Below are positions 17,043 through 25,745 of a stretch of DNA of 64,000 nucleotides, piece after piece. The stretch is taken from NCBI RefSeq assembly GCF_030269365.1, contig NZ_BSTF01000020.1, forward strand, positions 62,001 through 126,000, read 5' to 3'. The position numbers were made by a program, and so were the translations under genes. A model generated the notes under the pieces. The model ran no database searches. It was not told the DNA's origin and saw nothing but the letters and a program-made list of their open reading frames with translations. Positions within the stretch are counted from its first letter, which is position 1. The number at the start of each line of letters is the position of its first letter. The DNA is from Lentzea sp. NBRC 102530 (GTDB taxonomy: Bacteria; Actinomycetota; Actinomycetes; Mycobacteriales; Pseudonocardiaceae).

Positions 17043-17413
17043 CCGACGCCGACCGATGGCAGTTCTACGAGGCGTTGCTCGACTCCCTCGACCTGCTGCA
17101 CGCCGCTCTGGCGCGGGAACCGGACGCCGTGCTGCGGACGTCCGTGGTCCTGCGCGTTCTCGAACTCGTGGAGGACCACACCAGGTGGCTGGACCTGGTG
17201 CCCGGCGACGAGTACGAGCTGCGCCGCAGCCGCGAGGTCGGGTTGTTGCGGCGGACGGCGAGCCTCGACGTGGGCGCGCTGCCGGAGTGGTCGGACTGGC
17301 TGCAACTGCGGCTGGCGGAGGCAGGCACGCGGGAGGTGCTGACCGCCCTTGCCGCAGGTGGGCGCACCCGACGGAGTCGCCGGACCGCGGCGGCCGCCCT
17401 GCGAGGCCGTTAG
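17039..17413 (+). CDS. Unknown 124-residue protein coupled to kdpE
   Basis: GTG 17039 overlaps the kdpE stop (GTGA). The product is mostly helical and acidic in its first 100 residues (FYEALLDSLDLLHAAL, LRVLELVEDHTRWLDL), then ends in a strongly basic tail (TRRSRRTAAAALRGR). There is no signal peptide or membrane span. I do not recognise it. The tight coupling with the two-component pair suggests a role with KdpDE, for instance an accessory binding protein, but that is inference. The stop overlaps the end of the convergent gene by 4 bp. Confidence 0.65.
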   Translation: MTDADRWQFYEALLDSLDLLHAALAREPDAVLRTSVVLRVLELVEDHTRWLDLVPGDEYELRRSREVGLLRRTASLDVGALPEWSDWLQLRLAEAGTREVLTALAAGGRTRRSRRTAAAALRGR

Positions 17414-17901
17414 GGCTTCGGGTCCGGCGGGGGCGTGCTCGACGTCGAGGACGCCGGCGGCTCGGTCGACGACGGCGGGGTCGACGGCGTCGAGGACGGC
17501 GGCTCCGTCTGGGACGGGGGCGTGCTCGACGGCTGCGTCTGGGTCGGCTGCGTCGGCTGCTGGGTCTGCTGCGGCTGGTCCGGCGTGCCCTGCTGCGGCT
17601 GGTCCTGCGGCGGCGCGGCCTGCTTGCGGTCCGGCTTGGCCGCGGGCTTGGTGACGCCGGAGGACACCGTCACCACGACGGTGCTGGTGGTGCCGTCGGG
17701 CGCGACGCTGGTGATGGTCTGGACGACGTCTGACGACGTGCGTTCCGGGGCTGCCTCGCGGCCGGAGGCGGCCAGCATGGAGGCCACGGTGGCGAACAGG
17801 GTCGCCACGACCACTCCGCCCGCAGCCAGCATCACGGCCGTGCCCTTGCGCTTCTTGCGCTGGGCCGGTTCTGGTGACTGCGGATGATCTTCCTCGAACA
17901 C
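17410..17901 (-). CDS. Single-span membrane protein with long Pro/Thr/Gln-rich outer tail (copy 1)
   Basis: The predicted product has a short charged N-terminus ending QRKKRKG, one membrane span (about 20-45), and an extracytoplasmic tail of about 110 residues. The tail is dominated by Pro, Thr, Ser and Gln (TQPTQTQPSSTPPSQTEPPS). GTG 17901 is preferred because GAGGAG lies 8 bases upstream; an in-frame ATG 6 bp earlier sits directly on that site. It is paralogous in architecture to the next gene. The tail resembles wall-crossing linkers. No enzymatic domain is visible. Confidence 0.65.
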   Translation of the reverse strand: MFEEDHPQSPEPAQRKKRKGTAVMLAAGGVVVATLFATVASMLAASGREAAPERTSSDVVQTITSVAPDGTTSTVVVTVSSGVTKPAAKPDRKQAAPPQDQPQQGTPDQPQQTQQPTQPTQTQPSSTPPSQTEPPSSTPSTPPSSTEPPASSTSSTPPPDPKP

Positions 17902-18032
17902 ACCCATCTCCTCGTGGGAAACCCGGTCGGATGGTCTTGCGTTCGAGTTATCGGCGGAAACGAACCAAAGCCTCAGCAGAGCCACACCTTCGTGTAGCTC
18001 TGCGTTACAAGGCGGTGACTGGCGTAACTGTC

Positions 18033-18503
18033 CTAGCCGACGGTCGTTGTGGTCGTGCTCGACCCGGCGGTGGTGGTGGTCGTCGTTTCCGCCGTCGTGG
18101 TGGTCGTGGTGTCCTTCGTCGTCGTGGTGGTCGACGTGACGACGGGCGGCGGTTCCTCGGTCGTGACCGTGGTGGTGGTGCCGTCAGGACGTGTGATGGT
18201 CGTGACGCGCGTCTTCTTCGTGGTGGTCGTCGTCGAGGACGGTGTCGTCGTCTCGACGGTCGACGTCTGCTCGACCGAGGACGACGACGGTGTCGACGTC
18301 GGCACGATGCTCAGGGCGTCGCGGCCGATCTCCTTGCGCGGCTGCTGGGTCGACGGCGCCTCCGAGGCGGTGTCGGAGCCTGCGGCGAAGGAGGCGACGG
18401 CGGCGAAGACGGTCGCCAGCACCACGCCTGAAGCGGCGAGGACGACCTGCGGCGCTCCTCGGCGCAAGCGCGAGCGCGAGTCCGGTTCCGGGCTCTCGTA
18501 CAC
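18033..18503 (-). CDS. Single-span membrane protein with Thr-rich outer tail (copy 2)
   Basis: The 156-residue protein starts with GTG 18503 (VYESPEPDSRSRLRRG). It has one span (about 18-42) with VVLAASGVVLATVFAAVASF, closely similar to copy 1 (MLAAGGVVVATLFATVASM), then a tail made largely of Thr runs. A short stretch RVTTITRPDGTTTTVTT matches TITSVAPDGTTSTVVVT of copy 1, so the two are diverged duplicates. GGGGAA precedes the start. Function unknown; surface linker or wall-associated anchor is the best guess. Confidence 0.65.
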   Translation of the reverse strand: MYESPEPDSRSRLRRGAPQVVLAASGVVLATVFAAVASFAAGSDTASEAPSTQQPRKEIGRDALSIVPTSTPSSSSVEQTSTVETTTPSSTTTTTKKTRVTTITRPDGTTTTVTTEEPPPVVTSTTTTTKDTTTTTTAETTTTTTAGSSTTTTTVG

Positions 18504-18525
18504 GAAGTTTCCCCTGCTCGAACGG

Positions 18526-19245
18526 TCAGCGGCCGAAGTTCTGGGTCCAGTAGTTGCCGCGGGTGTCCAGCCCCACGCCCATCGTCGTGAAGCTGCAGTT
18601 CTCGATGTTCTCCCGGTGACCGGTGGACTTCATCCACCCGTCGACCACGGCGGCGGCGTCCCGGTAGCCCATCGCGATGTTCTCGCCGCCCGGCTTCGGG
18701 TAGCCGGCCTCGCGCATGCGGACGTCGAACGTCCTGCCGTCCTGCGAGGTGTGCGAGAAGTACTTCTTGGTCGCCATGTCCGTGCTGTGGGCCTGCGCGG
18801 CGGTCGTGATCCGGTCGTCGATCACGAGGGCCTTGCATCCTGCTGCGGCACGGGCGTCGTTCACGAGGGCGAGCACGGCCTGTTCGGGCGTCTGGCCCGT
18901 GGGGGGCTTCGGCGTCTCGACGGGCGGCTTCGGCGCCTCGGGTGGCGTCGTAGTGGTGGTGGGCGCCTCAGAGGAGGAGGGCGCGGAGGAAGGCGTCGAC
19001 GGAGTCGTGGTGGTGGGAGCGGAAGACGACTCGGAGGTGACGGGGCCGCCGGTGTTGTTCTCGGACGGCTGTCTGTTGGGGGCTGCCGCGTTGCCGGTGC
19101 CGAACTGGTTCGCTGCGTCCTCGGCGGTCTCCTGCTGGGCGGCGTTGGTGAAGCTGATGCCGAGAGGAGAGGTACCGGTGACGGCGAGGCCGCCGATACC
19201 GGTTGCACCGATCAGCAGGCCGAGTAAGAGGCTGCGGGCACTCAC
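18526..19245 (-). CDS. Secreted CAP/SCP-domain protein
   Basis: The 239-residue product has a signal-like N-terminus (VSARSLLLGLLIGATGIGGL), a Ser/Thr/Pro linker (about 55-115) and a C-terminal CAP domain. The CAP domain shows VLALVNDARAAAGC, AQAHSTDMATKKYFSHTS, GGENIAMGY and the final WTQNFG. In bacteria these proteins are secreted and often spore- or wall-associated; the biochemical role is not settled. The start GTG 19245 places the hydrophobic segment at the N-terminus. It lies 22 bp upstream of the copy-2 membrane protein, same strand, so the three Thr/Pro-rich genes may form an envelope operon. Confidence 0.85.
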   Translation of the reverse strand: MSARSLLLGLLIGATGIGGLAVTGTSPLGISFTNAAQQETAEDAANQFGTGNAAAPNRQPSENNTGGPVTSESSSAPTTTTPSTPSSAPSSSEAPTTTTTPPEAPKPPVETPKPPTGQTPEQAVLALVNDARAAAGCKALVIDDRITTAAQAHSTDMATKKYFSHTSQDGRTFDVRMREAGYPKPGGENIAMGYRDAAAVVDGWMKSTGHRENIENCSFTTMGVGLDTRGNYWTQNFGR

Positions 19246-19326
19246 GGGTCGGGACCGTACCACTAATGGGTGACAACCCCAGAGTGCGTCGTTGGTCACC
19301 TGGTGTGACTGCGCCACCATTCGGAG

Positions 19327-19599
19327 GTGGACGTACGACTGAACGCGTGGGTGCGTGGACGGGTGCAGGGCGTCGGTTTTCGCTGGTGGACGCGAGCCCG
19401 GGCACTGGAACTGGGCCTGGTCGGGAGCGCTTCGAACAGGCCGGACGGGCGGGTCGAGGTCGTTGCCGAGGGTCCCCGGGAGAAGTGTGAACAACTCCTG
19501 AATGCTCTCCGTTCGGGTGAGACCCCGGGCACCGTCGAATCTGTCGGTGAGCAGTGGTCGGCAGCCAGAGGTGACCTGACCGGCTTCATCGAGCGCTGA
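19327..19599 (+). CDS. acyP: Acylphosphatase
   Basis: The 90-residue protein hydrolyses acyl phosphates. It carries the family signature VRGRVQGVGFRWWTR with the catalytic Arg, and the second motif ASNRPDGRVEVVAEG with the catalytic Asn. GTG 19327 gives the expected distance to the motif. The acyP-smc neighbourhood is also found in M. tuberculosis (Rv2922A-Rv2922c as I recall), here separated by a sigma/anti-sigma pair. The stop codon is part of the predicted sigma-gene promoter. Confidence 0.93.
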   Translation: MDVRLNAWVRGRVQGVGFRWWTRARALELGLVGSASNRPDGRVEVVAEGPREKCEQLLNALRSGETPGTVESVGEQWSAARGDLTGFIER

Positions 19600-19624
19600 A
19601 CCGTTCTCAGAGCGATGGCGTAGT
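19597..19624 (+). promoter_or_regulatory. Predicted ECF (SigL-type) promoter of the sigma-factor gene
   Basis: TGAACC (19597-19602) and CGTAGT (19619-19624) are separated by 16 bp. This matches the TGAACC...CGT pattern described for mycobacterial SigL. The start point would fall at about 19631-19633, i.e. at the GTG, so the message is probably leaderless and the sigma factor autoregulated. The -35 begins inside the acyP stop codon. Confidence 0.55.
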
Positions 19625-19632
19625 AGGGGATC

Positions 19633-20139
19633 GTGGACTCCTCAGAAGACGTCCTCATCCAGCTGTACGAGCGCTGGAGAGGCCCGCTGCTGCACTACGT
19701 GCTGCGGCTGGTCGACGGCGACTACCAGCAGGCAGAGGACGTCGTGCAGGAGACGTTGCTCCGCGCGTGGCGGAACCACGAGGATCTGAAACCGGACGAC
19801 GCGGCACCGTGGCTCTACACGGTCGCGAAGAACCTGGTGATCTCCGGATACCGCCGCCGCAGCGCACGCGCGACCGAGGTGCCGCTCGAACCGGTGGACC
19901 TGCCGCCGGTCAGCGACCAGGTCGAACACGTGCTGCAGAAGTGGCAGATCGCGTCGGCGCTGAGGGCGCTCACGCCCGAGCACCGGACGGTCGTCATCGA
20001 GCTGTACTACCGCCGCCGCACCGTCGCGGAGGCCGCCAGGACGCTCGGCATCCCGCCGGGCACGGTCAAGTCGCGCTGCTTCTACGCACTGCGGGCGCTG
20101 CGCGACGCACTGGAGGAAAGAGGGGTGACCGAGGCGTGA
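19633..20139 (+). CDS. ECF sigma factor, SigL-like
   Basis: The 168-residue protein has region 2 (YERWRGPLLHYVLRLV, DVVQETLLRAWRNHEDL, with -10 recognition APWLYTVAKNLVIS) and region 4 (LTPEHRTVVIELYYRRRTVAEAARTLGIPPGTVKSRCF). It directs RNA polymerase to stress or envelope regulons. A zinc-type anti-sigma gene overlaps it by 4 bp. The size and the anti-sigma partner resemble mycobacterial SigL-RslA, but I assign no symbol. The predicted promoter at 19597-19624 suggests autoregulation. Confidence 0.92.
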   Translation: MDSSEDVLIQLYERWRGPLLHYVLRLVDGDYQQAEDVVQETLLRAWRNHEDLKPDDAAPWLYTVAKNLVISGYRRRSARATEVPLEPVDLPPVSDQVEHVLQKWQIASALRALTPEHRTVVIELYYRRRTVAEAARTLGIPPGTVKSRCFYALRALRDALEERGVTEA

Positions 20140-20768
20140 GCTGCCAGCACACCGTCGACGTCGGCGCCTACCTCTTCGGCTCGCTCGACCTCGAGGAACG
20201 AGCCGCGTTCGAACGTCATCTCGCCGGCTGCGACTGCTGTCAGGCCGAGATGCTGCGGCTGGCCCCGCTGCCGGGACTGCTCGGCCGCCTGACCCTGGAG
20301 GACGTCGAGGACCTCGACGAGATCCCGGCACCGCCACCGGCCCCGCGACGCGATCGCCGCGTGCTCGTCGCGTGCGCGGCCGTCCTGGTGCTGTTCGCGC
20401 TGGCCGGAGGCAGTTTCTTCCTGACCCGGCCGCAGCAGCCCGTCGCGGCACCACCGTCGAGCACGGCACCGCCACCGCCGCCGAAGTGGAGCGCGAAGGA
20501 CGCGGCGACCGGCGTCGACGGCGAGGCCGAGATGGTCTCGAAGTCGTGGGGCACCGAGATGTGGTTCAAGCTCGACGAGGTCAAGCCGGGCGCGCGTTGC
20601 AAGGTGATCGTGTTCGACCGGCGGGGGCAGCGCGAGGTCGGCGGCTGGTGGGGGTCCGACCACGCCCCTGACGAGCGGATTCCCGGATCGACGTCGTTCC
20701 GCGTCGACCAGATCGACCGGCTGGAGGTGTCGGACGAAAGCGGGCTGCTGGTCACTCTCCGTCCCTAG
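20136..20768 (+). CDS. Membrane-anchored anti-sigma factor (zinc-finger ZAS domain)
   Basis: The 210-residue protein has an N-terminal ZAS-type domain (about 1-45) with HLAGCDCC, i.e. HxxxCxxC, and an upstream Cys/His (SCQHTVDVGAYLFGSLD). One membrane span (about 72-92) follows, then a Pro-rich linker and an extracytoplasmic beta domain ending LLVTLRP. It should hold the adjacent sigma factor at the membrane until an outside or redox signal releases it. GTG 20136 overlaps the sigma stop. It resembles RslA in layout. Confidence 0.9.
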   Translation: MSCQHTVDVGAYLFGSLDLEERAAFERHLAGCDCCQAEMLRLAPLPGLLGRLTLEDVEDLDEIPAPPPAPRRDRRVLVACAAVLVLFALAGGSFFLTRPQQPVAAPPSSTAPPPPPKWSAKDAATGVDGEAEMVSKSWGTEMWFKLDEVKPGARCKVIVFDRRGQREVGGWWGSDHAPDERIPGSTSFRVDQIDRLEVSDESGLLVTLRP

Positions 20769-20828
20769 AAACGCAGGTCAACCCCAGCCTCCCGCACCGC
20801 CCGCAAGCGTTTGGGTACTCTGCCCGGC

Positions 20829-23800
20829 GTGCATCTCAAGAGCCTGACGCTGAAGGGCTTCAAGTCCTTCGCCTCGGCTACCACGCTGCGCTTCGAGCCC
20901 GGCATCACCTGTGTGGTCGGCCCCAACGGGTCCGGCAAGTCCAACGTGCTCGACGCGCTGCGGTGGGTGATGGGCACGCAGGGTGCCAAGGACCTGCGCG
21001 GCGGCAAGATGGAGGACGTCATCTTCGCCGGCACGTCCGGCCGCGCGCCGCTCGGCCGCGCCGAGGTGACGCTGACGATCGACAACGCCGACGGCATGCT
21101 GCCGATCGAGTACACCGAGGTGTCGATCACCCGCCGCATGTTCCGCGAGGGCGCCACCGAGTACGAGATCAACGGCAACTCGTGCCGCCTGATGGACATC
21201 CAGGAACTGCTGTCGGACTCCGGCATCGGCCGCGAGATGCACGTGATCGTCGGTCAGGGCCAGCTCGCCGCGATCCTCGAGTCCAAGCCGGAGGAACGCC
21301 GCGCGTTCATCGAAGAGGCCGCCGGCGTCCTGAAGCACCGCAAGCGCAAGGAAAAGGCGCTGCGCAAGCTCGAGGCGATGCAGGCGAACCTGACGCGCCT
21401 CACCGACCTCACCGCCGAACTGCGCCGCCAGCTCAAGCCCCTGGGCAAGCAGGCCGAGATCGCCCGCCGCGCGCAGGTCGTCCAGTCCGAACTGCGGGAC
21501 TCGAAGCTCCGCCTGCTCGCCGACGACCTGGTGACGCAACGGGAAGCCATCGCGCAGGAGGAGCACGACGAGGCGAAGGCCCGCGTGCGCCGCGCCGAGG
21601 TCGAGAAGTCGTTGCAGTCCGCGCAGTACCAGCAGAACGAGCTCGAGGAACGGGTCGCCGCCGACTCGCCGAAGCTCCAGGCCGCGCAGGACACCTGGTA
21701 CCGGCTGTCCGCTTTGGAGGAACGCCTCCGCGGCACGGTCCGCCTCGCCGCCGAACGCGCGCGCCACCTGTCCGACGTGGTCGACGCTCCCAGCAGGGGC
21801 CGCGACCCCGACGACCTCGACCGCGAGGCCGAGGAGACCGCCGAGATGGAGCTGGAGCTCCAGGAAGGCGTCACCGAGGCCCGCATCGCGCTCGCCGAAG
21901 CCGTGGAGACGCGCGCCGAGCTGGAGCGCATGGTCTCGCAGGCGGAGAAGGCGCACATCGCCGCCGTCCGCGCGATCGCCGACCGCCGCGAGGGCCTCGC
22001 GAGGCTCTCCGGTCAGGTGGAAGCGTTGCGCAGCAAGACGAACGCGACCGCCGAGGAGATCGAACGCCTCTCCGGCACGCTCGCCGAGGCCTCCGAACGC
22101 GTCGAGTTCGCCTCGGTCGAACTGGCCGAGGCGCAGGCCGTCACCGGCTACGAGGACGAGGGCGACAACGACCTCGACGAACGCCACCGGCACGCCGTGC
22201 AGTCCAACGACGCCGCACGCCAGCGCGTCGAGGAACTCGTGAAGGCCGAACGCGCCGCGGAACGCGACATCGCGTCGTGGCGCGCCCGCGTCGACGCTCT
22301 CTCGTTGGGCCTCACGCGCAAGGACGGGGCGGGCGCGCTGCTCGCGTCGGACGTGCCGGGCCTGCTGGGGTCCGTGGCCGCGTTGCTGACCGTCGAACCG
22401 GGCTTCGAGGTCGCGCTCGCCGCCGCCCTCGGCCCGATCGCCGACGCCGTCGCGGTGTCGTCCGGCGAGGGTGCGCTCCAAGCCCTGAAGCTGTTGAAGG
22501 AGAAGGACGCCGGCCGCGCGGGCGTGCTGATCGGCTCCTCCGGGTCCGCTGTGGACACCACGCAGTGGGGCCACCTGCCCCACGGCGCGCGCTGGGCCAT
22601 CGACGTCGTGCACGCCCCCGAGGCGTTGCGCCCGGCCCTCGCCCGTGCCCTCGACCGCCTCGCGGTGGTGGAGGACCTGGACTCCGCGGCCCGGTTCCAC
22701 GGCAGGGCCGTCACCAGGGACGGAGACCTCTTCGGCACGGACTGGGCCATCGGCGGTTCGGGTGCCCAGGGTCAGAGCGTCATCGAGGTGCAGGCCGCCG
22801 TCGACGAGGCGCAGGAGCAGCTCGCGACCGCCGAACGGGCGCTGGAGCACGCTTCGGCCGCCCTCGAAGGCGCCCGCGCCGAGCAGCAGGCCCGCCGCAA
22901 GGTGCTCGACGCGGTGAAGGAAGCCATGCAGGAGGCCAAGGTCCGCCAGGCGCGGTCCGGCGAACGCCTCAACCGCATGGCCGCTGCCGTCCGGTCCGCC
23001 GAGGCCGAGGTCAGCCGCATCAGCGACCAGCGCGCCAAGGTCGAGCAGTCCCGCGAGGACGCCCTGATGAAGCTGGGCGAGCTCGAAGAGCGGCTGCTGA
23101 TGGCCGAAGAAGAGCAGACGATGGACGACGAGCCGGACACCGAGCAGCGCGACGCGCTGGCCGCGGAACTGGCTCAGGCGCGTCAGAGTGAGATGGACGC
23201 GCGTCTGGTGCAGCGCACCGCGGAAGAGCGCGCTCGGGCCGTGCAGGGCAAGGCAGAGGGTCTGCGCCGTGCCGCACGCGCTGAGCGTGAGGCCCGCGAA
23301 CGGCACGCACGCGCGACGGCCCACCGTGCGCGCGGTGCCGTCGTCGCGAAGGCCGTCGCCCGAGGCGGCGAACAGGCGCTGGAACGCATCGAGATCTCGC
23401 TGGCCCGTGCCGCCCGTGAACGCGACCTCGCCCAGGAACGCCGTCAGCAGCACGAACTCCTGCTGACCCAGGTGCGCAACGTGGTCCGCGAGATGTCCGG
23501 CGAGCTGGAGAAGCTCGTCGACGCCGTGCACCGCGACGAGGTGCTCAGGGCCGAGCAGCGGATGCGCATCGAGCAGCTGGAGACGAAGATCGCCGAGGAC
23601 TTCGGCATCGGTCTCGACGACCTGATCAACGAGTACGGCCCGGACTGCCCGGTGCCCGCGTCCGCCGCCGAGATGGCCGAGTACCAGGCCGCCAAGGAAC
23701 GCGGCGAGCAGGTCTCCGAGCCGCAGCCGATGCCGTACGACCGCGACACCCAGGCCCGCCGCGCCAAGCGCGCCGAACGCGACCTCTCGTTGCTGGGCAA

Positions 23801-24467
23801 GGTGAACCCGCTCGCGCTCGAGGAGTTCGCCGCGCTGGAGGAGCGCTACAAGTTCCTCTCCACGCAGCTCGAGGACATCAAGGACACCCGCCGCGACCTG
23901 CTCACCGTCGTGAAGGAGGTCGACGACAAGATCCTCGAGGTCTTCACGCTGGCCTACGAGGACGTGGCGCGCGAGTTCGAGATCGTCTTCAAGGTCCTGT
24001 TCCCCGGCGGCGACGGACGGCTGGTGCTGACCGAGCCCGACGACATGCTGACCACCGGCATCGAGCTGGAGGCCCGCCCGCCCGGCAAGAAGGTCAAGCG
24101 CCTGTCGCTGCTCTCCGGTGGCGAGAAGTCACTGGCCGCCGTCGCGATGCTGGTCGCGATCTTCCGCGCCCGCCCCTCACCGTTCTACGTCATGGACGAG
24201 GTCGAGGCGGCGCTGGACGACACGAACCTGCACCGGCTGATCGGCCTGTTCCAGCAGCTGCGGGACCGTTCGCAGCTGCTGATCATCACGCACCAGAAGC
24301 CGACCATGGAGATCGCGGACGCGCTCTACGGCGTCTCGATGCGCGGTGACGGCATCTCGCAGGTGATCTCGCAGCGGCTGCGCACGTCGGCCGACGAGCC
24401 GGCCCGTGCCGAGAAGCCCGCGGCACCGGTTGCGGAAACGCCGGAACCGGCGGGCGAAGAGGACTGA
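20829..24467 (+). CDS. smc: Chromosome segregation protein SMC
   Basis: The 1212-residue condensin ATPase organises and segregates the chromosome with ScpA/ScpB. Walker A is GPNGSGKS (31-38). Long coiled coils flank a hinge (about 510-650, including GLLGSVAALLTVEPGFEVAL). The C-terminal signature LSLLSGGEKSL is at about 1095, and Walker B with PFYVMDEVEAALDD at about 1120. GTG 20829 gives VHLKSLTLKGFKSF, the classical N-terminus. In the mycobacterial order smc is followed directly by ftsY; here about 5.5 kb of other genes separate them. Confidence 0.97.
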   Translation: MHLKSLTLKGFKSFASATTLRFEPGITCVVGPNGSGKSNVLDALRWVMGTQGAKDLRGGKMEDVIFAGTSGRAPLGRAEVTLTIDNADGMLPIEYTEVSITRRMFREGATEYEINGNSCRLMDIQELLSDSGIGREMHVIVGQGQLAAILESKPEERRAFIEEAAGVLKHRKRKEKALRKLEAMQANLTRLTDLTAELRRQLKPLGKQAEIARRAQVVQSELRDSKLRLLADDLVTQREAIAQEEHDEAKARVRRAEVEKSLQSAQYQQNELEERVAADSPKLQAAQDTWYRLSALEERLRGTVRLAAERARHLSDVVDAPSRGRDPDDLDREAEETAEMELELQEGVTEARIALAEAVETRAELERMVSQAEKAHIAAVRAIADRREGLARLSGQVEALRSKTNATAEEIERLSGTLAEASERVEFASVELAEAQAVTGYEDEGDNDLDERHRHAVQSNDAARQRVEELVKAERAAERDIASWRARVDALSLGLTRKDGAGALLASDVPGLLGSVAALLTVEPGFEVALAAALGPIADAVAVSSGEGALQALKLLKEKDAGRAGVLIGSSGSAVDTTQWGHLPHGARWAIDVVHAPEALRPALARALDRLAVVEDLDSAARFHGRAVTRDGDLFGTDWAIGGSGAQGQSVIEVQAAVDEAQEQLATAERALEHASAALEGARAEQQARRKVLDAVKEAMQEAKVRQARSGERLNRMAAAVRSAEAEVSRISDQRAKVEQSREDALMKLGELEERLLMAEEEQTMDDEPDTEQRDALAAELAQARQSEMDARLVQRTAEERARAVQGKAEGLRRAARAEREARERHARATAHRARGAVVAKAVARGGEQALERIEISLARAARERDLAQERRQQHELLLTQVRNVVREMSGELEKLVDAVHRDEVLRAEQRMRIEQLETKIAEDFGIGLDDLINEYGPDCPVPASAAEMAEYQAAKERGEQVSEPQPMPYDRDTQARRAKRAERDLSLLGKVNPLALEEFAALEERYKFLSTQLEDIKDTRRDLLTVVKEVDDKILEVFTLAYEDVAREFEIVFKVLFPGGDGRLVLTEPDDMLTTGIELEARPPGKKVKRLSLLSGGEKSLAAVAMLVAIFRARPSPFYVMDEVEAALDDTNLHRLIGLFQQLRDRSQLLIITHQKPTMEIADALYGVSMRGDGISQVISQRLRTSADEPARAEKPAAPVAETPEPAGEED

Positions 24468-24550
24468 GGGGCGGCCGGGCTTCAACCAGCCCCGCCTTCT
24501 GCACGGGCTGCGTCCGCGCGGTGCCCCGCCTCCGCGAAGGTACCGCCCGG

Positions 24551-25264
24551 TCAGACGCCGCGAGCGTCCAGCGCGGCCGCTTCCGCCGGCGTGGGCGCGG
24601 TGCCACCGAGGTGCGCGGGGGCCCACCAGGCACCCGGTTCCGCGGGGTAGTCGCTCTGCGCGGTGTCGAGGAGTTCCTGCATCCGCTTGCGCAGCAGGTC
24701 GTCGCCGGAGTCACCGGGGGAGGCCTCGAAGGGCTCGCCGATGAGGATGGTGATCGGCACGTGCCGCTGGGTCAGGTCCTTGGGACGGCCCTTGGTCCAC
24801 AGCCGCTGCGTGCCCCACAGCGCGACGGGGATGAGCGGAACGCCGGCCTCGTGCGCCAGGCGGTTCGCGCCGGACTTGATGTCCTTGACCGTGAACGAAC
24901 GGCTGATCGTGGCCTCGGGGAAGATCCCGACGACCTCGCCGGTGCGGAGCGCGGACAGGGCCTGCTGGTAGGAGGCCTGGCCCGCGCTCCGGTCGACGGG
25001 GATGTGGTGCATGCCGCGCATGAGCGGGCCTGCGATCTTGTTGGCGAAGATCTCGTGCTTCGCCATGAACCGCGTGAGGCGCCCCGAGAGGTACGCGCCG
25101 TAGCCCGCGAAGATGAAGTCGAGGTAGCTGACGTGGTTCGACGCCAGCACGGCTCCACCCGTGCGCGGGACGTGGTGCGCCCCCTCCACGGTGATCCGCA
25201 GGTCGAGTACCTTGAACATGGTCTTCGCTGCGGCGATCACCGGGGGATATACGCGATCCGACAT
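24551..25264 (-). CDS. 1-acylglycerol-3-phosphate acyltransferase family protein (PlsC-like)
   Basis: The 237-residue protein has the acyltransferase motifs in order. SNHVSYLDF is the NHx4D catalytic block. GIFPEATISRSF corresponds to the FPEGTRS phosphate-binding block, with Ala replacing Gly. VPLIPVALWGTQ is the third block. It acts at the membrane in phospholipid or glycolipid acylation; the exact acceptor is open. A Pro/Ala-rich tail follows about residue 205. The start is ATG 25264. It is convergent with smc, with 83 bp between the stops. Confidence 0.9.
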   Translation of the reverse strand: MSDRVYPPVIAAAKTMFKVLDLRITVEGAHHVPRTGGAVLASNHVSYLDFIFAGYGAYLSGRLTRFMAKHEIFANKIAGPLMRGMHHIPVDRSAGQASYQQALSALRTGEVVGIFPEATISRSFTVKDIKSGANRLAHEAGVPLIPVALWGTQRLWTKGRPKDLTQRHVPITILIGEPFEASPGDSGDDLLRKRMQELLDTAQSDYPAEPGAWWAPAHLGGTAPTPAEAAALDARGV

Positions 25265-25289
25265 GCTTCCGAACGGTAGCCTAAAAAAG

Positions 25290-25628
25290 CTACTGACCGG
25301 TAGGCGCCCCTTCGTGTTCTCGCATGACCTTGGGCACGCCCGCCAGGTCCTCCTCGTTGCAGAGCAACTTGAGGTCGTAGTACGGGTTGCCGTGCCTGTC
25401 GTCGTAGTCGAGATGGACCGCGATCACGTCCACGGGTTCGCCCAGCCAGTCCTGGGTCTGCCGCAACCAGGCGGCAGCGCGTTCCAGAGCTGATGGCAGA
25501 TCATCGTCTCGGAATTCGACCGGCCGGTAGGGAACTCCCTGGACACCGTCCCGGTTGTTCGCCGGCAAGGGCAGGTCGACGGCCACCCCGGATTCGTTGA
25601 GATCGAGTTGGATCGTTTCCTCACTCAC
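25290..25628 (-). CDS. Unknown conserved-looking small acidic protein
   Basis: With GTG 25628 the product has 112 residues. It begins VSEETIQLDLNESG, followed by VPYRPVEFRDDDLPSALERAAAWL and VDVIAVHLDYDDRHGNPYYDLKLLC. The start could also be GTG 25652; GGGGGA lies about 10 bases before 25628. There is no signal or membrane segment. I do not recognise a family. It lies 25 bp upstream of the acyltransferase on the same strand and may be co-transcribed with it. Confidence 0.6.
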   Translation of the reverse strand: MSEETIQLDLNESGVAVDLPLPANNRDGVQGVPYRPVEFRDDDLPSALERAAAWLRQTQDWLGEPVDVIAVHLDYDDRHGNPYYDLKLLCNEEDLAGVPKVMREHEGAPTGQ

Positions 25629-25745
25629 CGTAGAAGAGTCCCCCACCCTCACCTGGCCTGCAAGCCCGAATATGGGTGTCGTGCCCGACCGTGCGGCGGC
25701 ATACCAGCGCGCGCGGGCACGCCGGTGTGAGTGTTGTCTCCCGGC

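Noticed and set aside
20778..23531. Minus-strand open frame of about 900 codons opposite smc
   Set aside because: Same shadow effect; low-complexity Leu/Arg/Gly protein, no start signal, and smc is complete on the other strand.
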